A stretch of DNA of 64,000 nt from Marinobacter pelagius (lineage in GTDB: Bacteria > Pseudomonadota > Gammaproteobacteria > Pseudomonadales > Oleiphilaceae). Where the stretch lies: positions 186,001-250,000 of the forward strand of contig NZ_FOUR01000002.1 of assembly GCF_900114925.1 (NCBI RefSeq), written 5' to 3'. The translations under genes were made by a program, and so were the position numbers. Under the pieces are notes generated by a model that worked only from the letters and a program-made list of their open reading frames with translations, made no database searches and was not told where the DNA came from. Positions 30,790 to 40,766 of the stretch are shown here, in pieces; the first letter of the stretch is position 1; each line of letters opens with the position of its first letter.

Positions 30790-31872
30790 TCAGGCCAGCT
30801 CATCGGTCGGTGAAGGTTCTACCTCCTTCACCGGCCAGGCGGAGAACACGGCCTTGAGCAGGGTCGCCAGCGGAATGGCGAAAAAGACACCCCACAGACC
30901 CCAGATACCGCCAAAGAACAGCACTGCAACGATGATGGCCACCGGGTGCAGGTTGTTGACCTCGGAAAACAGGACCGGCACCAGTACGTTGCCGTCGAGT
31001 GCCTGAATCACGCCGTAAACCACCATCACCCAGATAAAATGAGTGCCCCAACCGAAGGCAAACAGCCCGATCATGGCTACCGGTATGGTCACCACAGCGG
31101 CACCGATATAGGGAATCACCACGCTCAGGCCCACAAGCAGCGACAGCAACGCCGCATAGGGCATCCCCAGCAGCTTGAAAGCAACGTAGGTCGCCCCGCC
31201 GACGATCAGAATCTCCACCGCCTTGCCGCGCACGTAGTTTGCGCACTGGAGATTGACCTCATGCCAGATCTTCAGCATCAACGGCCGCTGCGGAGGCAGC
31301 AGACGGGCGATCGACCCCAGCAGCACCTCTTTGTCCTTAAGGAAGAAGAACACGAGAATCGGCACTAGCACCATGTAGATCAGCAGTGCCACCAGATCCG
31401 GGATACTGGACAGCGAGAAGGAAACCAGCCACTGGGTCAGCTGCCCCACTTCCGTGGAGACCTGCTGGTACACGGTATTGACCGCTTCTACGGAAATCAG
31501 CTGAGGATACTGCTCAGGCAGCAGTTCGAGGTAGGACTGCATCTCCCGGATGATGCGCGGTGCTTCACCGGCCAGGTTGGTGACCTGGGTCCAGACCAGT
31601 GGCAGGAGACCGAACAGGAAACCCACCAGTACACCAAGAAACACCACGAACACCCCAATGATCGCGACGATCTCCGGCATGCCCAGCTTGTTGAGCTTGG
31701 TCACCAGACCCTGGAGGATAAAGGCAATGATCAGGGACGCAATGGCCGGCGCCAGCATGGCACCGAACCAGATGACGAACACCGTTCCCGTCAGCAGGAT
31801 CAGGGAAAGGATGACAGCTTCTTCATCTGAAAAGTATTTGTGCGCGAGACCGCGTAAAATCCTGACCATCAA
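30790..31872 (-). CDS. AI-2E family transporter (PerM-like)
   Basis: This 360-residue membrane protein has about eight hydrophobic helices. The family core is FFLKDKEVLLGSIARLLPPQR, a long amphipathic middle region, and ALLSLLVGLSVVIPYIGAAV followed by GVIQALDGNVLVPVLFSEVN. Members export small molecules or ions; the name reflects AI-2 exporters such as TqsA, but PerM-like proteins next to bcp are a recurrent gammaproteobacterial arrangement with no settled substrate. MM start; either Met may be used. Confidence 0.88.
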   Translation of the reverse strand: MMVRILRGLAHKYFSDEEAVILSLILLTGTVFVIWFGAMLAPAIASLIIAFILQGLVTKLNKLGMPEIVAIIGVFVVFLGVLVGFLFGLLPLVWTQVTNLAGEAPRIIREMQSYLELLPEQYPQLISVEAVNTVYQQVSTEVGQLTQWLVSFSLSSIPDLVALLIYMVLVPILVFFFLKDKEVLLGSIARLLPPQRPLMLKIWHEVNLQCANYVRGKAVEILIVGGATYVAFKLLGMPYAALLSLLVGLSVVIPYIGAAVVTIPVAMIGLFAFGWGTHFIWVMVVYGVIQALDGNVLVPVLFSEVNNLHPVAIIVAVLFFGGIWGLWGVFFAIPLATLLKAVFSAWPVKEVEPSPTDELA

Positions 31873-31885
31873 CGTCTCCGAAAGG

Positions 31886-32113
31886 TTAACCGCCGCACTT
31901 TATCACAAACCGGTATTCGCCATTGGCCTCGATGGAACTCACCAGGGTGTGGCTGGACAACGCGAGGAACGCCGGGATATCCCGGGCCGAGCCGGAATCG
32001 GTCGCAATAACCTCCAGCTCCTCTCCAGGGGACATCCCGTTGAGTTCGAGCTTGGTTTTCAGGAGAGGCATCGGACAGCGCAGCCCGGAAGCATCCAGTG
32101 TACGGTCAACCAT
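31886..32113 (-). CDS. TusA-family sulfurtransferase
   Basis: This 75-residue protein carries the TusA motif D-A-S-G-L-R-C-P-M-P-L-L-K (Cys13). The Cys carries persulphide sulphur for tRNA thiolation or related sulphur relay. It is 13 bases upstream of the permease gene, probably in one operon, in a bepA-tusA-perM neighbourhood familiar from Pseudomonas-type genomes. Whether it is TusA itself or a paralogue cannot be said. Confidence 0.85.
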   Translation of the reverse strand: MVDRTLDASGLRCPMPLLKTKLELNGMSPGEELEVIATDSGSARDIPAFLALSSHTLVSSIEANGEYRFVIKCGG

Positions 32114-32272
32114 AATGTAGACGCACCATCACAATCAGTGGAATTGACAACGCGGCATTATGCCGCGAGATGCCGGGTATTGCATCTCAATAGCTGGTAA
32201 TCTCGTTTTCAGAACTTTTCATGGTAAGACACTGTCCAAGCGGCAGTCCGAACCAGAGGCAACTTGCAGTAC

Positions 32273-33751
32273 ATGAAACTTGATCATGGCCTAACAACCT
32301 CCCCCCGGGGGTTCTTTAAAGCAGCCGTATTTGCACTGGCGGCATTACTGACAACTTCTCCGGCGTCCGCCCAGGAGTCATCGCTGCCAACGATTGGCGG
32401 CACCGGCGGGGGATTGATTTCCGGCCAGCAGGAATCCGAGATCGGCCGCCAGGTCATGGTCTCTATCCGGCGGTCGGCCCCCCGTATCACCGACCCCCTG
32501 GTCTATGACTATCTCAGCGCCATCATTTATCGCCTGGTGCCCTCGGCCCCGCTGCAGAACCGGGAACTGACGCTGGCACTGATCGACAGCTCCCAACTCA
32601 ACGCCTTCGCCGTTCCTGGCGGCATTGTCGGCGTCAACGGCGGGCTGTTTCTTAACGCCGCCACGGAACAACAGTTTGCCTCGGTACTTGCCCACGAACT
32701 GGCGCACCTGAGCCAACGCCACTTTGCCCGCCGCGTCGAACAGCAGGAAACCAGCGCACCACTGACCCTCGCAGGCATGATTGCCGGGATTGTGCTTTCC
32801 GCGGTTACCCAGTCCGACATCGGCCTTGCGGCCATTGCCGGCACCCAGGCTTTGTCAGTGCAGAACATGCTGGCGTATAGCCGATCCCACGAGCAGGAAG
32901 CAGACCGGGTCGGCATGGACATCCTTGCCAGTGCCGGCATGGATCCCCGGGGAATGCCGGAAATGTTCGAGATCATGATGCGGCAGAACCGTCTGCAGGG
33001 AAACCAGGTCCCGGAATACCTGTCCACTCACCCGCTGACCCAGAGCCGGGTGGCCGATACCCGCAACCGCGCCGAGCAATACCCGCACCTGGAGATAAAG
33101 GACGGCCAGGAATACCACCTGATGCGCAGTCGCCTTCAGGTCCATTACGCCCCGTCTCCGGATGTGGCGGTGGATACGTTCGAATCCTACCTCGAGCGCC
33201 CGGATGCCAGGAGAAACCATGCGATCCGGTACGGACTCGCCGTGGCTTACCAGGCCAACAATCAGCTGGACAAGGCGGAGCAGGAACTCCAGGACCTTCT
33301 CAAGCAGAACCCGGGCCGGATCACCCTGCAGGTTACCCTGGCCGAGGTCCTCAATGCCCGCGACAAGACCGGAGAAGCCCGAACCCTGCTTGAGGATGCA
33401 CTCGCCCGCAACCCCGGCAACTACCCTATTTCCTATACCCTTGCGCAAACCGAAATTGCCGCGGGTAACGGTGCCGCCGCAGCGGAACTTCTGAAGGAAC
33501 TCACTCGCCAGATGCCGGGCCAGGAACATCTCTGGTCACGACTGGCAGAAGCGGAAGGTATGGCCCGCAATATCGTTGGCGTGCACCGCGCACGGGCCGA
33601 ATACGACGCGCTGATGGGGGATCTGGAGTCAGCCCAGCGCCAGCTGCGCCAGGCCCAGGAAAAACTCCCGGCCGGCTCGCCCCAGCGCCAGGCGGTTACC
33701 GAAAGATTGGCTGAAGTAACCCGCCAGCTGCAGGCTCAGCGCAACAGCTGA
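32273..33751 (+). CDS. bepA: Periplasmic metalloprotease/chaperone BepA (M48)
   Basis: The product is about 492 residues from ATG 32273; a TTG at 32264 has better ribosome-site spacing and would add three residues. After the signal peptide (cleavage near ASAQE) comes an M48 protease domain with the zinc motif H-E-L-A-H (in VLAHELAHLSQRH) and a downstream Glu in SHEQEADRVGMDILA. The C-terminal half is TPR repeats (AYQANNQLDKAEQELQDLLK and later units). BepA degrades or helps assemble LptD and other outer-membrane proteins with BAM. Confidence 0.9.
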   Translation: MKLDHGLTTSPRGFFKAAVFALAALLTTSPASAQESSLPTIGGTGGGLISGQQESEIGRQVMVSIRRSAPRITDPLVYDYLSAIIYRLVPSAPLQNRELTLALIDSSQLNAFAVPGGIVGVNGGLFLNAATEQQFASVLAHELAHLSQRHFARRVEQQETSAPLTLAGMIAGIVLSAVTQSDIGLAAIAGTQALSVQNMLAYSRSHEQEADRVGMDILASAGMDPRGMPEMFEIMMRQNRLQGNQVPEYLSTHPLTQSRVADTRNRAEQYPHLEIKDGQEYHLMRSRLQVHYAPSPDVAVDTFESYLERPDARRNHAIRYGLAVAYQANNQLDKAEQELQDLLKQNPGRITLQVTLAEVLNARDKTGEARTLLEDALARNPGNYPISYTLAQTEIAAGNGAAAAELLKELTRQMPGQEHLWSRLAEAEGMARNIVGVHRARAEYDALMGDLESAQRQLRQAQEKLPAGSPQRQAVTERLAEVTRQLQAQRNS

Positions 33752-33773
33752 CCGGGCACAGAATTCCGACCGA

Positions 33774-34835
33774 TCAGGCGTTACCTGCGGCCTTGAGGTT
33801 CATGTTGGCAGTGAAGTCCAGCATGCGCTGCAGCGGCTTCAGCGCTCGCTCCCGCAATGCAGGATCCACTAGCACTTCCTGGCTGCCGGTCTGCAGCACG
33901 CTCAGCAGGTTTTCAAGACCATTCATCGCCATCCAGGGACAATGGGCACAGCTTCGGCAGGTGGCGCCATTACCAGCGGTGGGCGCCTCGATGAGCGTCT
34001 TGTTGGGCGCCAACTGCTGCATCTTGTAGAAGATGCCATTGTCCGTGGCGACGATGAACTCCTGGTTGGGCAGAGTCTGCACCGCATGGATCAGCTGGGA
34101 GGTGGAACCCACCACATCGGCCATTTCCACCACCGCGTCCGGTGACTCCGGATGCACCAGGACGGCCGCATTCGGATAGAGTGCCTTGAGATCCTCGAGA
34201 CCACGGAACTTGAACTCTTCGTGGACGATGCACGAGCCGTCCCAGAGCAGCATGTCAGCCCCGGTGGTTTTCTGAACATAGTGCCCCAGGTGCTTGTCCG
34301 GAGCCCAGAGGATCTTTTCGCCCCGGGCGTCCAGATCCTCGACAATGGCCTGGGCACAGCTTGAGGTCACCACCCAATCCGCCCTCGCCTTGACGGCCGC
34401 CGAGGTGTTGGCATAGACAACGACGGTCCGGTCGGGGTGCTGGTCACAGTATTCAGCAAACTCATCGGCCGGACAGCCCACGTCCAGTGAGCAGGTGGCT
34501 TCCAGAGTCGGCATCAGGACTTTCTTCTCGGGGTTGAGAATCTTGGCGGTCTCGCCCATGAAACGGACGCCCGCCACAACCACCGTGGAGGCCGGATGCT
34601 GATTGCCAAAGCGGGCCATCTCCAGGGAGTCCGCCACGCAGCCGCCGGTCTCTTCCGCCAGGCGCTGGATGTCCGGGTCGGTGTAGTAATGAGCAACGAG
34701 CACAGCATCCCTGGCCTTGAGTTCCTCCTTGATTCGGGCCTCGAGTTCCGCTTTCTCGCTCTCACTCAAAGGCTTGGGCTCCGCTTCGTGGGCCAGGTGC
34801 TCCTGAACAAGGATACGATCTTCTGCTCGTGTCAT
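33774..34835 (-). CDS. nadA: Quinolinate synthase (NadA)
   Basis: From ATG 34833-34835 ([16 protein letters not shown], aligning with the Pseudomonas start as I recall it) the product is 353 residues. Three Cys ligands of the [4Fe-4S] cluster are seen in [19 protein letters not shown] and [13 protein letters not shown]. The enzyme condenses iminoaspartate and DHAP to quinolinate in NAD synthesis. It is monocistronic, downstream of the two tRNA-Lys genes and their terminator. Confidence 0.95.
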   Translation of the reverse strand: MTRAEDRILVQEHLAHEAEPKPLSESEKAELEARIKEELKARDAVLVAHYYTDPDIQRLAEETGGCVADSLEMARFGNQHPASTVVVAGVRFMGETAKILNPEKKVLMPTLEATCSLDVGCPADEFAEYCDQHPDRTVVVYANTSAAVKARADWVVTSSCAQAIVEDLDARGEKILWAPDKHLGHYVQKTTGADMLLWDGSCIVHEEFKFRGLEDLKALYPNAAVLVHPESPDAVVEMADVVGSTSQLIHAVQTLPNQEFIVATDNGIFYKMQQLAPNKTLIEAPTAGNGATCRSCAHCPWMAMNGLENLLSVLQTGSQEVLVDPALRERALKPLQRMLDFTANMNLKAAGNA

Positions 34836-34970
34836 TCCTGCATCTCTGTGTTGCGTTAACCACCGAAGTATATCACCTCGGCCACTGTTTTCATGGACCT
34901 GCAACGTCGATGTCACACGCCTGAAAACAATCTTTGACCACTCTCGGACTATAAGTGGGATCTTACAGGC

Positions 34971-35000
34971 AAAAAAAAAGAGCCCGAAGGCTCTTTTTTT
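34971..35000 (-). terminator. Intrinsic terminator after the tRNA-Lys pair
   Basis: The stem AAAGAGCC/GGCTCTTT (34977-34984 with 34989-34996) has a CGAA loop and T runs on both strands. It lies 28 bases beyond the 3' end of the distal tRNA-Lys. Confidence 0.9.
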
Positions 35001-35027
35001 CCCAGGATCCCGGGAGATCCTGCTATT

Positions 35028-35103
35028 TGGTGGGTCGTGAAGGATTCGAACCTTCGACCAATTGGTTAAAAGCCAACTGCTCTACCAACTGAGCTAACGA
35101 CCC
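35028..35103 (-). tRNA. tRNA-Lys (TTT)
   Basis: This 76-nt tRNA on the minus strand starts GGGTCGT and ends ACGACCCACCA with encoded CCA. The anticodon loop is CTTTTAA (anticodon TTT), the D arm includes AGCTCAGTTGGTAGAGC, and the T loop is TTCGAAT. It is the distal member of a tandem pair. Confidence 0.97.
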
Positions 35104-35170
35104 TTGACTGGTGATCAGATAATTTATCTGATCGATACTGCTCAAGCTCAAACGAACAGTACCCGGAATT

Positions 35171-35246
35171 TGGTGGGTCGTGAAGGATTCGAACCTTCGA
35201 CCAATTGGTTAAAAGCCAACTGCTCTACCAACTGAGCTAACGACCC
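35171..35246 (-). tRNA. tRNA-Lys (TTT)
   Basis: This is a second copy, identical in sequence to the one at 35028-35103 and 67 bases upstream of it. It is transcribed on the minus strand downstream of cpoB and probably processed from a shared transcript. Confidence 0.97.
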
Positions 35247-35329
35247 AAACGAGGCGCATATAGTACTGATATTTTCCCGGTGATCAACCCTTTTTTGGAG
35301 TAATCCCCGGATTTTTTTCCTGAGCCGGA

Positions 35330-36079
35330 TTAACCGTTTGCAGAGGAAAGGAACTTCTTCGCAAGCTCCGCCGCACCGCTGTCCGGATAATCATCAACGA
35401 CGCTCTGCATGCGCCGGCGAGCCTCGTCAGTTTCGCCCAGACGATCCAGAGTCACACCCAGCTTGTATACCGCATCCGGCGCCTTGCGATGGTCAGGAAA
35501 ACGGGTCGCCACGATGGTGAAGGCCTGTTTTGCCTGCTCCAGCTGCGGCTTGACCAGGTACACCTCACCCAGCCAGTAATACGCATTCACCGTAAGGTCC
35601 CCTTCTGGGTATTTGTCGATGAACTCATACAACCGGGTAATGGCCTGGTCGTAGTCCTTCTGGTTCCGGATCAGGTCCTGGATCTCGTTATAGGCCTTGC
35701 GCTCCTCGGCATCGGGCTGACGATACTCACGGGTTTCCACCGCCTGCACGTCGCCACTGCCGGAAGCAGATGGCGAAGCCGGCGCCGGTTCCGGCTGGCT
35801 CGCCATCTTCTCGGACAGATCGAGAATGCGCTGGTCCAGATCTATGTAACGATCACGACCCTGCTCCTGCAACCGGGTGATCATGTGCTGCTGCTCTTCC
35901 ACCTGCCCCTGCAACCTGCGCACCTCCTGCTGGAGCTGCTGAATCATATAGAACAATTCTGAGGTTGCCTGGTTGCCAGAGGAGCTTCTCTGGGCCGGTG
36001 CGGAAGATTGCGCCTGAACCGGCCCCACCTGCGCAAGCGCAAGTGGAACCAGCATTAACGCCACGAGCCGTTTTCTCAT
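35330..36079 (-). CDS. cpoB: Cell division coordinator CpoB (YbgF)
   Basis: The product is 249 residues with a signal peptide (cleavage near VQAQ). An N-terminal coiled coil (LQQEVRRLQGQVEEQQHMIT) trimerises the protein. The C-terminal ~130 residues are TPR repeats (AYNEIQDLIRNQKDYDQAIT, YWLGEVYLVKPQLEQAKQAF). CpoB links TolA and PBP1B during septation in the periplasm. It is last in the tol-pal operon, followed by the tRNA-Lys pair. Confidence 0.93.
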   Translation of the reverse strand: MRKRLVALMLVPLALAQVGPVQAQSSAPAQRSSSGNQATSELFYMIQQLQQEVRRLQGQVEEQQHMITRLQEQGRDRYIDLDQRILDLSEKMASQPEPAPASPSASGSGDVQAVETREYRQPDAEERKAYNEIQDLIRNQKDYDQAITRLYEFIDKYPEGDLTVNAYYWLGEVYLVKPQLEQAKQAFTIVATRFPDHRKAPDAVYKLGVTLDRLGETDEARRRMQSVVDDYPDSGAAELAKKFLSSANG

Positions 36080-36107
36080 GGATACACCCGATCTGTCAGT
36101 TAGCGGT

Positions 36108-36677
36108 TCAGTCGAAAACCAGTTCTACCCGACGGTTCTGTGCCCAGGCACTTTCAGAGGAGCCCATAACCGCCGGCTTTTCTTCACCATAGCTTACGGT
36201 TTCGATCTGGCCACGTGAAGCACCGTTGACGATCAGGAACCGCTGCACGGCATTGGCGCGACGCTCACCCAGGGCAAGGTTGTATTCCTTGGTACCGCGC
36301 TCATCCGCATGACCTTCCAGGCGAACGTTCTGGCCCGGGTTGTTGGCCAGGTACTGGGCATGGGCCACCAGCACGTCACGGGCTTCGGGCTTGATCTCTG
36401 CGGTGTCGAAATCGAAGTAGAAGGTGGTGATGTCACGCAGCGCTTCCATCTTGGCGCGCTCTTCGGCGGCCATCCGCTCTTCTTCAGTCAGCGCGGACGA
36501 GGACACGCCGCCTTCGTCATCACCGCCGTAAACAGTGGAACCGTCGTCTACTGGAGCAACATCGGAATCGTAGCTACCGTCGCCCACAGTTTCACCTGTG
36601 GAGCTACAACCGGCAAAAAGACCGGCAGAAAGCAGCATGGCGAGGACCTTGGAGTGCATAGACAGTTTCATGTTCAT
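36108..36677 (-). CDS. pal: Peptidoglycan-associated lipoprotein Pal
   Basis: The product is 189 residues with a lipobox LFAGCSS (Cys near 23). The OmpA-like domain contains [18 protein letters not shown] and [20 protein letters not shown], the peptidoglycan-binding signature. The linker after the Cys is acidic (~30-60). Pal anchors the outer membrane to the wall and works with TolB. It sits between tolB (51 bases) and cpoB. Confidence 0.96.
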   Translation of the reverse strand: MNMKLSMHSKVLAMLLSAGLFAGCSSTGETVGDGSYDSDVAPVDDGSTVYGGDDEGGVSSSALTEEERMAAEERAKMEALRDITTFYFDFDTAEIKPEARDVLVAHAQYLANNPGQNVRLEGHADERGTKEYNLALGERRANAVQRFLIVNGASRGQIETVSYGEEKPAVMGSSESAWAQNRRVELVFD

Positions 36678-36728
36678 TTCCTTTTCAGTGGCTTGAGTTT
36701 ATTGACTGCTTGCGAGCGCCCGGGGCGT

Positions 36729-38042
36729 TCAGTTAACGATTGGCCCCCAGGCCGGTTCACGGACATCCCCTTCCGAAGCCGGCAGGCTGTATGCCGCACC
36801 GCCATCGGCCGAGATCACGGTCAGCACACTGTCTCCACCCTGTTTAGTGGCATAGATCAGCATCCGACCGTTGGGTGACACACTCGGTGATTCATCTGAC
36901 TCGGTCCGGGTCAGGACCGTCTCTTCACCGTTATTGAGATTGGTACGGGCGATGTGGAACGCGCTGTTTCGCTGATGCACGTAATAAACGTAGTCCCCGG
37001 TATTATCCGGCCGCGGCCGCGCGTTATAGCGACTGCCGAAGGTAATACGGCGGGGTTCTGCACCGGGCGATTTCATATGATAGATCTGAGGTCCGCCGGA
37101 GCGATCCGAGGTGAAGAAAATACCGTCACCAGAGTGGTCGTAGGTTGCCTCGGTATCGATTGCCCAGTGATTGGTGAGCTTGGTCAGCTGCCGGCTCGCC
37201 AGTTCCATCCGGTAGATCTCGGCGTTGCCGTCCTTGGACAGTGTCATCAGCAGCGAGCGACCGTCTTCTGACCATGCCGGCGCAGAATTGAGACCTTTGA
37301 AATCGGCCACCTTGGTGCGTTGGCCGGAAGACAGCTCGTGAATGTAGATTGCCGGCTTGCCGGTTTCAAAGGAGACGTAGGCCAGCCGCTTTCCATCCGG
37401 AGACCAGGCTGGTGACAGGATGGGCTCCTGACTCTCAAGCCGGATCTTTGCACGCTTGCCATCAACATCGCTTACCTGCAGACGGTAGCGAGGCTTGCCA
37501 TTGAAAGTGTCGAGGGTGATGTACGCCAGTTTGGTGGAAAATGCCCCTGGAACACCGGTAATCGCCTCATACACTTTGTCGCTGATATGGTGACCGAGGG
37601 TGCGCATACTGTTTACAGATGCTGCCGCAGTTTCACCGAGAATGCGTTTTTCCTGGTTAACGTCGAACAGCTCATAACGGGCAACCACCCGATCGCCGTT
37701 CCGGCTCAGTTCGCCCACCAGAACGTAGCGCTGGCCGAGCATACGCCAGTCCCGGAAGTACACTTCTTCCCGACGGGAGGGCAGGCTCAGCATCTTTTCC
37801 GGAGACAGAGGCCGGAACTCACCGCTCATGGCAAGGTCGTCCCGAACTATGTTCGCCACCTTGTCCCCGGGCGGAATCGAACCGTTCTCCGCAAATGGCA
37901 CCACGGAGATGGGAAGCGCGGCATCAGCGCCTTCGGTGATTCGAATGAGCAGCTCGGCACGCGCCCCGGTGGCCAGCATGATCAGGGCAGCCAGCGCGGC
38001 GGCCACGGCTTTGTGTGAGGTCGTCCAGATCCGCTTTGTCAT
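36729..38042 (-). CDS. tolB: Tol-Pal periplasmic protein TolB
   Basis: The product is 437 residues with a Sec signal (cleavage after ARA, ~29). An N-terminal alpha/beta domain is followed by a six-bladed propeller with repeats of the type S-P-A-W-S-P-D-G-K-R-L-A-Y, SAPAWSEDGRSLLMTLSKDG and ESPSVSPNGRMLIYATKQGG. TolB shuttles between Pal and TolA during envelope constriction. The gene order around it is standard. Confidence 0.97.
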   Translation of the reverse strand: MTKRIWTTSHKAVAAALAALIMLATGARAELLIRITEGADAALPISVVPFAENGSIPPGDKVANIVRDDLAMSGEFRPLSPEKMLSLPSRREEVYFRDWRMLGQRYVLVGELSRNGDRVVARYELFDVNQEKRILGETAAASVNSMRTLGHHISDKVYEAITGVPGAFSTKLAYITLDTFNGKPRYRLQVSDVDGKRAKIRLESQEPILSPAWSPDGKRLAYVSFETGKPAIYIHELSSGQRTKVADFKGLNSAPAWSEDGRSLLMTLSKDGNAEIYRMELASRQLTKLTNHWAIDTEATYDHSGDGIFFTSDRSGGPQIYHMKSPGAEPRRITFGSRYNARPRPDNTGDYVYYVHQRNSAFHIARTNLNNGEETVLTRTESDESPSVSPNGRMLIYATKQGGDSVLTVISADGGAAYSLPASEGDVREPAWGPIVN

Positions 38043-38058
38043 GATCTTTCCTGTTTCC

Positions 38059-39093
38059 TTATCTCAACCGGCGCGGGTTGAATTCAATAGTAAACTGACG
38101 GAAATAACGCTCGAAGGTTTCCCTGTCATCCGGTATCGGATAACGGTTCAGTGAGCGTACAGCACTCAGGGCCGAGTTATCGAACGCGGTGTTGCCACTA
38201 CTGCTGACAAGTTTGACACTGGCCAGTTCGCCCGTCGGCAACAACGTTATCTGCAGCCTGGCAGTCATTTCTTCCGTGGCCGACGATGGCGGGTACCATG
38301 CCTGGCTCAACCGTTCCCGGATCAGCGCCTGATATTTCTCACTTTCGGACAGCATCTGCGCTTCCTTCGCCCGGGCCGCGGCGGCTTGCTGCTGACGGCG
38401 GGCTTCGGCCTCCTTCGCCTTGCGAGATTCCTCGGCCAGAGCCTCAAGCTGCTGCTCTTTCAGGCGCCGTTCGGCCTCGAGGCGCTTGCGTTCGGCCTCC
38501 TTGCGGGCCTCTTCTTCCTGACGGCGACGCTCGGCTTCTTCCTGCTTACGCTGTTCTTCCAGCCGCCGCTGCTCCTCCTCGGCCTTCTTGCGCTCCGCTT
38601 CCTGGCGCTTGCGCTCTTCCTCGGCTTTCTGCCGTTCACGCTCCTTGGCTTCCGCCTCTGCCTTCTGGCGGGCGGCTTCGCGGGCTTTCGCCTCTTCCCG
38701 CTCCTTCGCCAGGGCTTCCTGTTTCTTGCGCTCTTCCTCAGCCTTGCGACGGGCCTCCTCTTCCTGGGCCTTCTGCTCGGCTATCCTGCGCGCCTCTTCT
38801 TCCTGACGACGGCGTTCGGCCTCAGCCTTTTTCCGTTCTTCCTCTTCAGCCCGGCGCTGCTGGTCCCGATCCGGCTGATCGTCCGGCTCCACCACCGGGC
38901 TGGGCTCCGGTTGCTGCTGGGTGACCAGACGCGCCGAAATACTGCGAGGTGGCTGCTCATCCACCGGACTGGTCCAGGACCAGCCTGCCAGAGCGACCAC
39001 CACGATGAGCAGGTGCAGAAACACCGACAAGGCGACTGGCGATTTCCACGGCGCCGTACCGGTACTGATTACCCTGCGATCCTGATTCGTCAC
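38059..39093 (-). CDS. tolA: Cell envelope integrity protein TolA
   Basis: I place the start at GTG 39091-39093 because CGGAG lies 5 bases upstream; the longer ATG start at 39126 overlaps tolR and lacks a ribosome site. The ~344-residue protein has one membrane helix (VALSVFLHLLIVVVALAGW). A long Lys/Glu/Arg/Ala/Gln helix (~80-250) spans the periplasm, and the C-terminal domain contains YPPSSATEEMTARLQITLLP. It transmits TolQR energy to Pal and TolB. Confidence 0.93.
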   Translation of the reverse strand: MTNQDRRVISTGTAPWKSPVALSVFLHLLIVVVALAGWSWTSPVDEQPPRSISARLVTQQQPEPSPVVEPDDQPDRDQQRRAEEEERKKAEAERRRQEEEARRIAEQKAQEEEARRKAEEERKKQEALAKEREEAKAREAARQKAEAEAKERERQKAEEERKRQEAERKKAEEEQRRLEEQRKQEEAERRRQEEEARKEAERKRLEAERRLKEQQLEALAEESRKAKEAEARRQQQAAAARAKEAQMLSESEKYQALIRERLSQAWYPPSSATEEMTARLQITLLPTGELASVKLVSSSGNTAFDNSALSAVRSLNRYPIPDDRETFERYFRQFTIEFNPRRLR

Positions 39094-39115
39094 AACAGCT
39101 CCGCGCGTCTCTGGC

Positions 39116-39562
39116 TCACTTCTCATCCGGAGATGGTTCGGTTATCAATCCGATGCTGGTGGCACCGGCACCCTGTAACTCCGCCATCAGCCGCACCACC
39201 GTGCCGTATTCCACATGCTCGTCACCGCGCACCAGGACCTCACCATTGGGACGCTGTGACAGGATCTTGGCCACCTGTTCACTCACTTCCCCGAGAGACA
39301 TGGGATCACTGCTCTCATCGCCGATTTCCATGTAGTAGGCACCGTTGGTGTCCACCGAAACCACAATCGACTCCACATCCTTGTCAGACTGGATGGGATC
39401 GGATGTGGTTTCCGGCAAATCCACTTTCACGCCCTGGGTCAGCATGGGCGCGGTCACCATGAAAATGACCAGCAACACCAGCATCACGTCGATGTAGGGA
39501 ACGACGTTGATTTCCGACATCGGTTTTTTCCGCTGCTGCGGCATCATTCCCATGCCTTTCAT
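39116..39562 (-). CDS. tolR: Tol-Pal energy protein TolR
   Basis: The product is 148 residues. The single membrane helix carries the conserved Asp (NVVPYIDVMLVLLVIFMVTAP), followed by VKVDLPETTSDP. The periplasmic domain dimerises. With TolQ it forms a proton-driven motor related to ExbBD and MotAB. It is 31 bases downstream of tolQ. Confidence 0.95.
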   Translation of the reverse strand: MKGMGMMPQQRKKPMSEINVVPYIDVMLVLLVIFMVTAPMLTQGVKVDLPETTSDPIQSDKDVESIVVSVDTNGAYYMEIGDESSDPMSLGEVSEQVAKILSQRPNGEVLVRGDEHVEYGTVVRLMAELQGAGATSIGLITEPSPDEK

Positions 39563-39593
39563 ATCACCAGGCTCCGATCGTTGCGTTCATTCA

Positions 39594-40283
39594 TCAGGCG
39601 GCGCTCTGCTCACTGGCATGCACGCGACGGTGCAGGATGCTGGAGAACTCCTCGGCAAAGGTCTCATAGTTCTTGAGCAAGGCATCGGACATGGCCGAGA
39701 AGCGGTTATAGGCAATGACCGCCGGAATGGCCGCAAACAGGCCCATGGCCGTGGCAATCAGGGCTTCCGAAATACCCGGGGCGACCGTCGCCAGGGTTGC
39801 CTGCTGGACCTGGGCAAGACCCCGGAACGAGTTCATGATCCCCCAGACGGTGCCAAACAGACCGACATAGGGACTGGTGGAACCGACCGTGGCCAGAAAT
39901 GGCAGATGGGTCTCAAGCCGCTCCTGTTCCCGGGAGAAAGCGACACGCATGGCACGTTGGGCGCCTTCCATGACGGCGTCGGCATCCCGGCTCTGTTGCC
40001 GAAGCCGCGAGAACTCCTTGAATCCGGCACGGAAGACCGATTCTACCCCGGAAAATGGCGTCGGCTCGGCATTGACTTCCCGGTAAAGCTGGCCGAGGTC
40101 CATACCGGACCAGAATCGCTCTTCAAACTCCAGCTGGGCGCGCTTGGCCTTCCGGAAGACCTGCAGACGCTGAAAAATCAGGGCCCAGGAAATCACCGAG
40201 GCCAGTGCCAGCAACAGCATGACCAGCTGTACCAGTAACCCGGCATTTGAAATGAGATGCCATACAGAAAGTTCTGACTCCAC
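39594..40283 (-). CDS. tolQ: Tol-Pal energy protein TolQ
   Basis: The product is 229 residues with three membrane helices: near the N-terminus (LLVQLVMLLLALASVISWAL), then ATVGSTSPYVGLFGTVWGIM and ISEALIATAMGLFAAIPAVI. These contain the conserved polar residues of the MotA/TolQ/ExbB family. It forms the stator around TolR. It begins 3 bases after the ybgC stop. Confidence 0.96.
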   Translation of the reverse strand: MESELSVWHLISNAGLLVQLVMLLLALASVISWALIFQRLQVFRKAKRAQLEFEERFWSGMDLGQLYREVNAEPTPFSGVESVFRAGFKEFSRLRQQSRDADAVMEGAQRAMRVAFSREQERLETHLPFLATVGSTSPYVGLFGTVWGIMNSFRGLAQVQQATLATVAPGISEALIATAMGLFAAIPAVIAYNRFSAMSDALLKNYETFAEEFSSILHRRVHASEQSAA

Positions 40284-40286
40284 CTT

Positions 40287-40766
40287 TTACTCCTGGCTGG
40301 TTCCGTTAGTTGGGTCCGGGTGCTGAACGTTGCGCTTCAGCAGGTCCTGCATATTCTCGGGCAGGCGCCGGGGCCTGCCGGTGTCCAGTGCCACACAGGC
40401 CACGCGAACATCCGCCTCGCACAGTAACGTACGATCACTGGCCCGCAGCACACGCTGCCTGAAGTTCATCCACACCCGTCCGTAGGCCACGGGCTCGGCA
40501 GTGACCAGCAACTGGTCATCCAGTCGGGCCGGCACCGCATAATGAATGTTCATCCGCTGCACCACGTAGCTGATGTTATCCGCCAGACCGGCCCGAAGGC
40601 CGACTCCGCAGCTGCGCACCCATTCGGTACGGGCGCGCTCCATGTAGTGCAGATACTTGGCGTGGAAGACAATACCACCAGCATCCGTATCTTCTATATA
40701 CACCCTGATGGGTAGTTCAAAGACCTGGGCGTTGGCTGTATCAGTCAAAGAGGTCCCCCTCGGCAT
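40287..40766 (-). CDS. ybgC: Acyl-CoA thioesterase YbgC
   Basis: The product is 159 residues from ATG 40766, which overlaps the ruvB end. A TTG at 40748, with GGGGGACC upstream, would give 153 residues and may be the real start. The hot-dog fold motif [17 protein letters not shown] is clear, with the catalytic Asp in DTDAGG. It hydrolyses acyl-CoA or interacts with acyl-carrier protein, and by convention opens the tol-pal operon. Confidence 0.92.
   Translation of the reverse strand: MPRGTSLTDTANAQVFELPIRVYIEDTDAGGIVFHAKYLHYMERARTEWVRSCGVGLRAGLADNISYVVQRMNIHYAVPARLDDQLLVTAEPVAYGRVWMNFRQRVLRASDRTLLCEADVRVACVALDTGRPRRLPENMQDLLKRNVQHPDPTNGTSQE

Noticed and set aside
38386..39462. 358-residue hydrophobic-looking + strand frame opposite tolA
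   Set aside because: It arises as the complement of the Lys/Glu/Arg/Ala repeat helix of TolA, giving Leu/Phe-rich nonsense.
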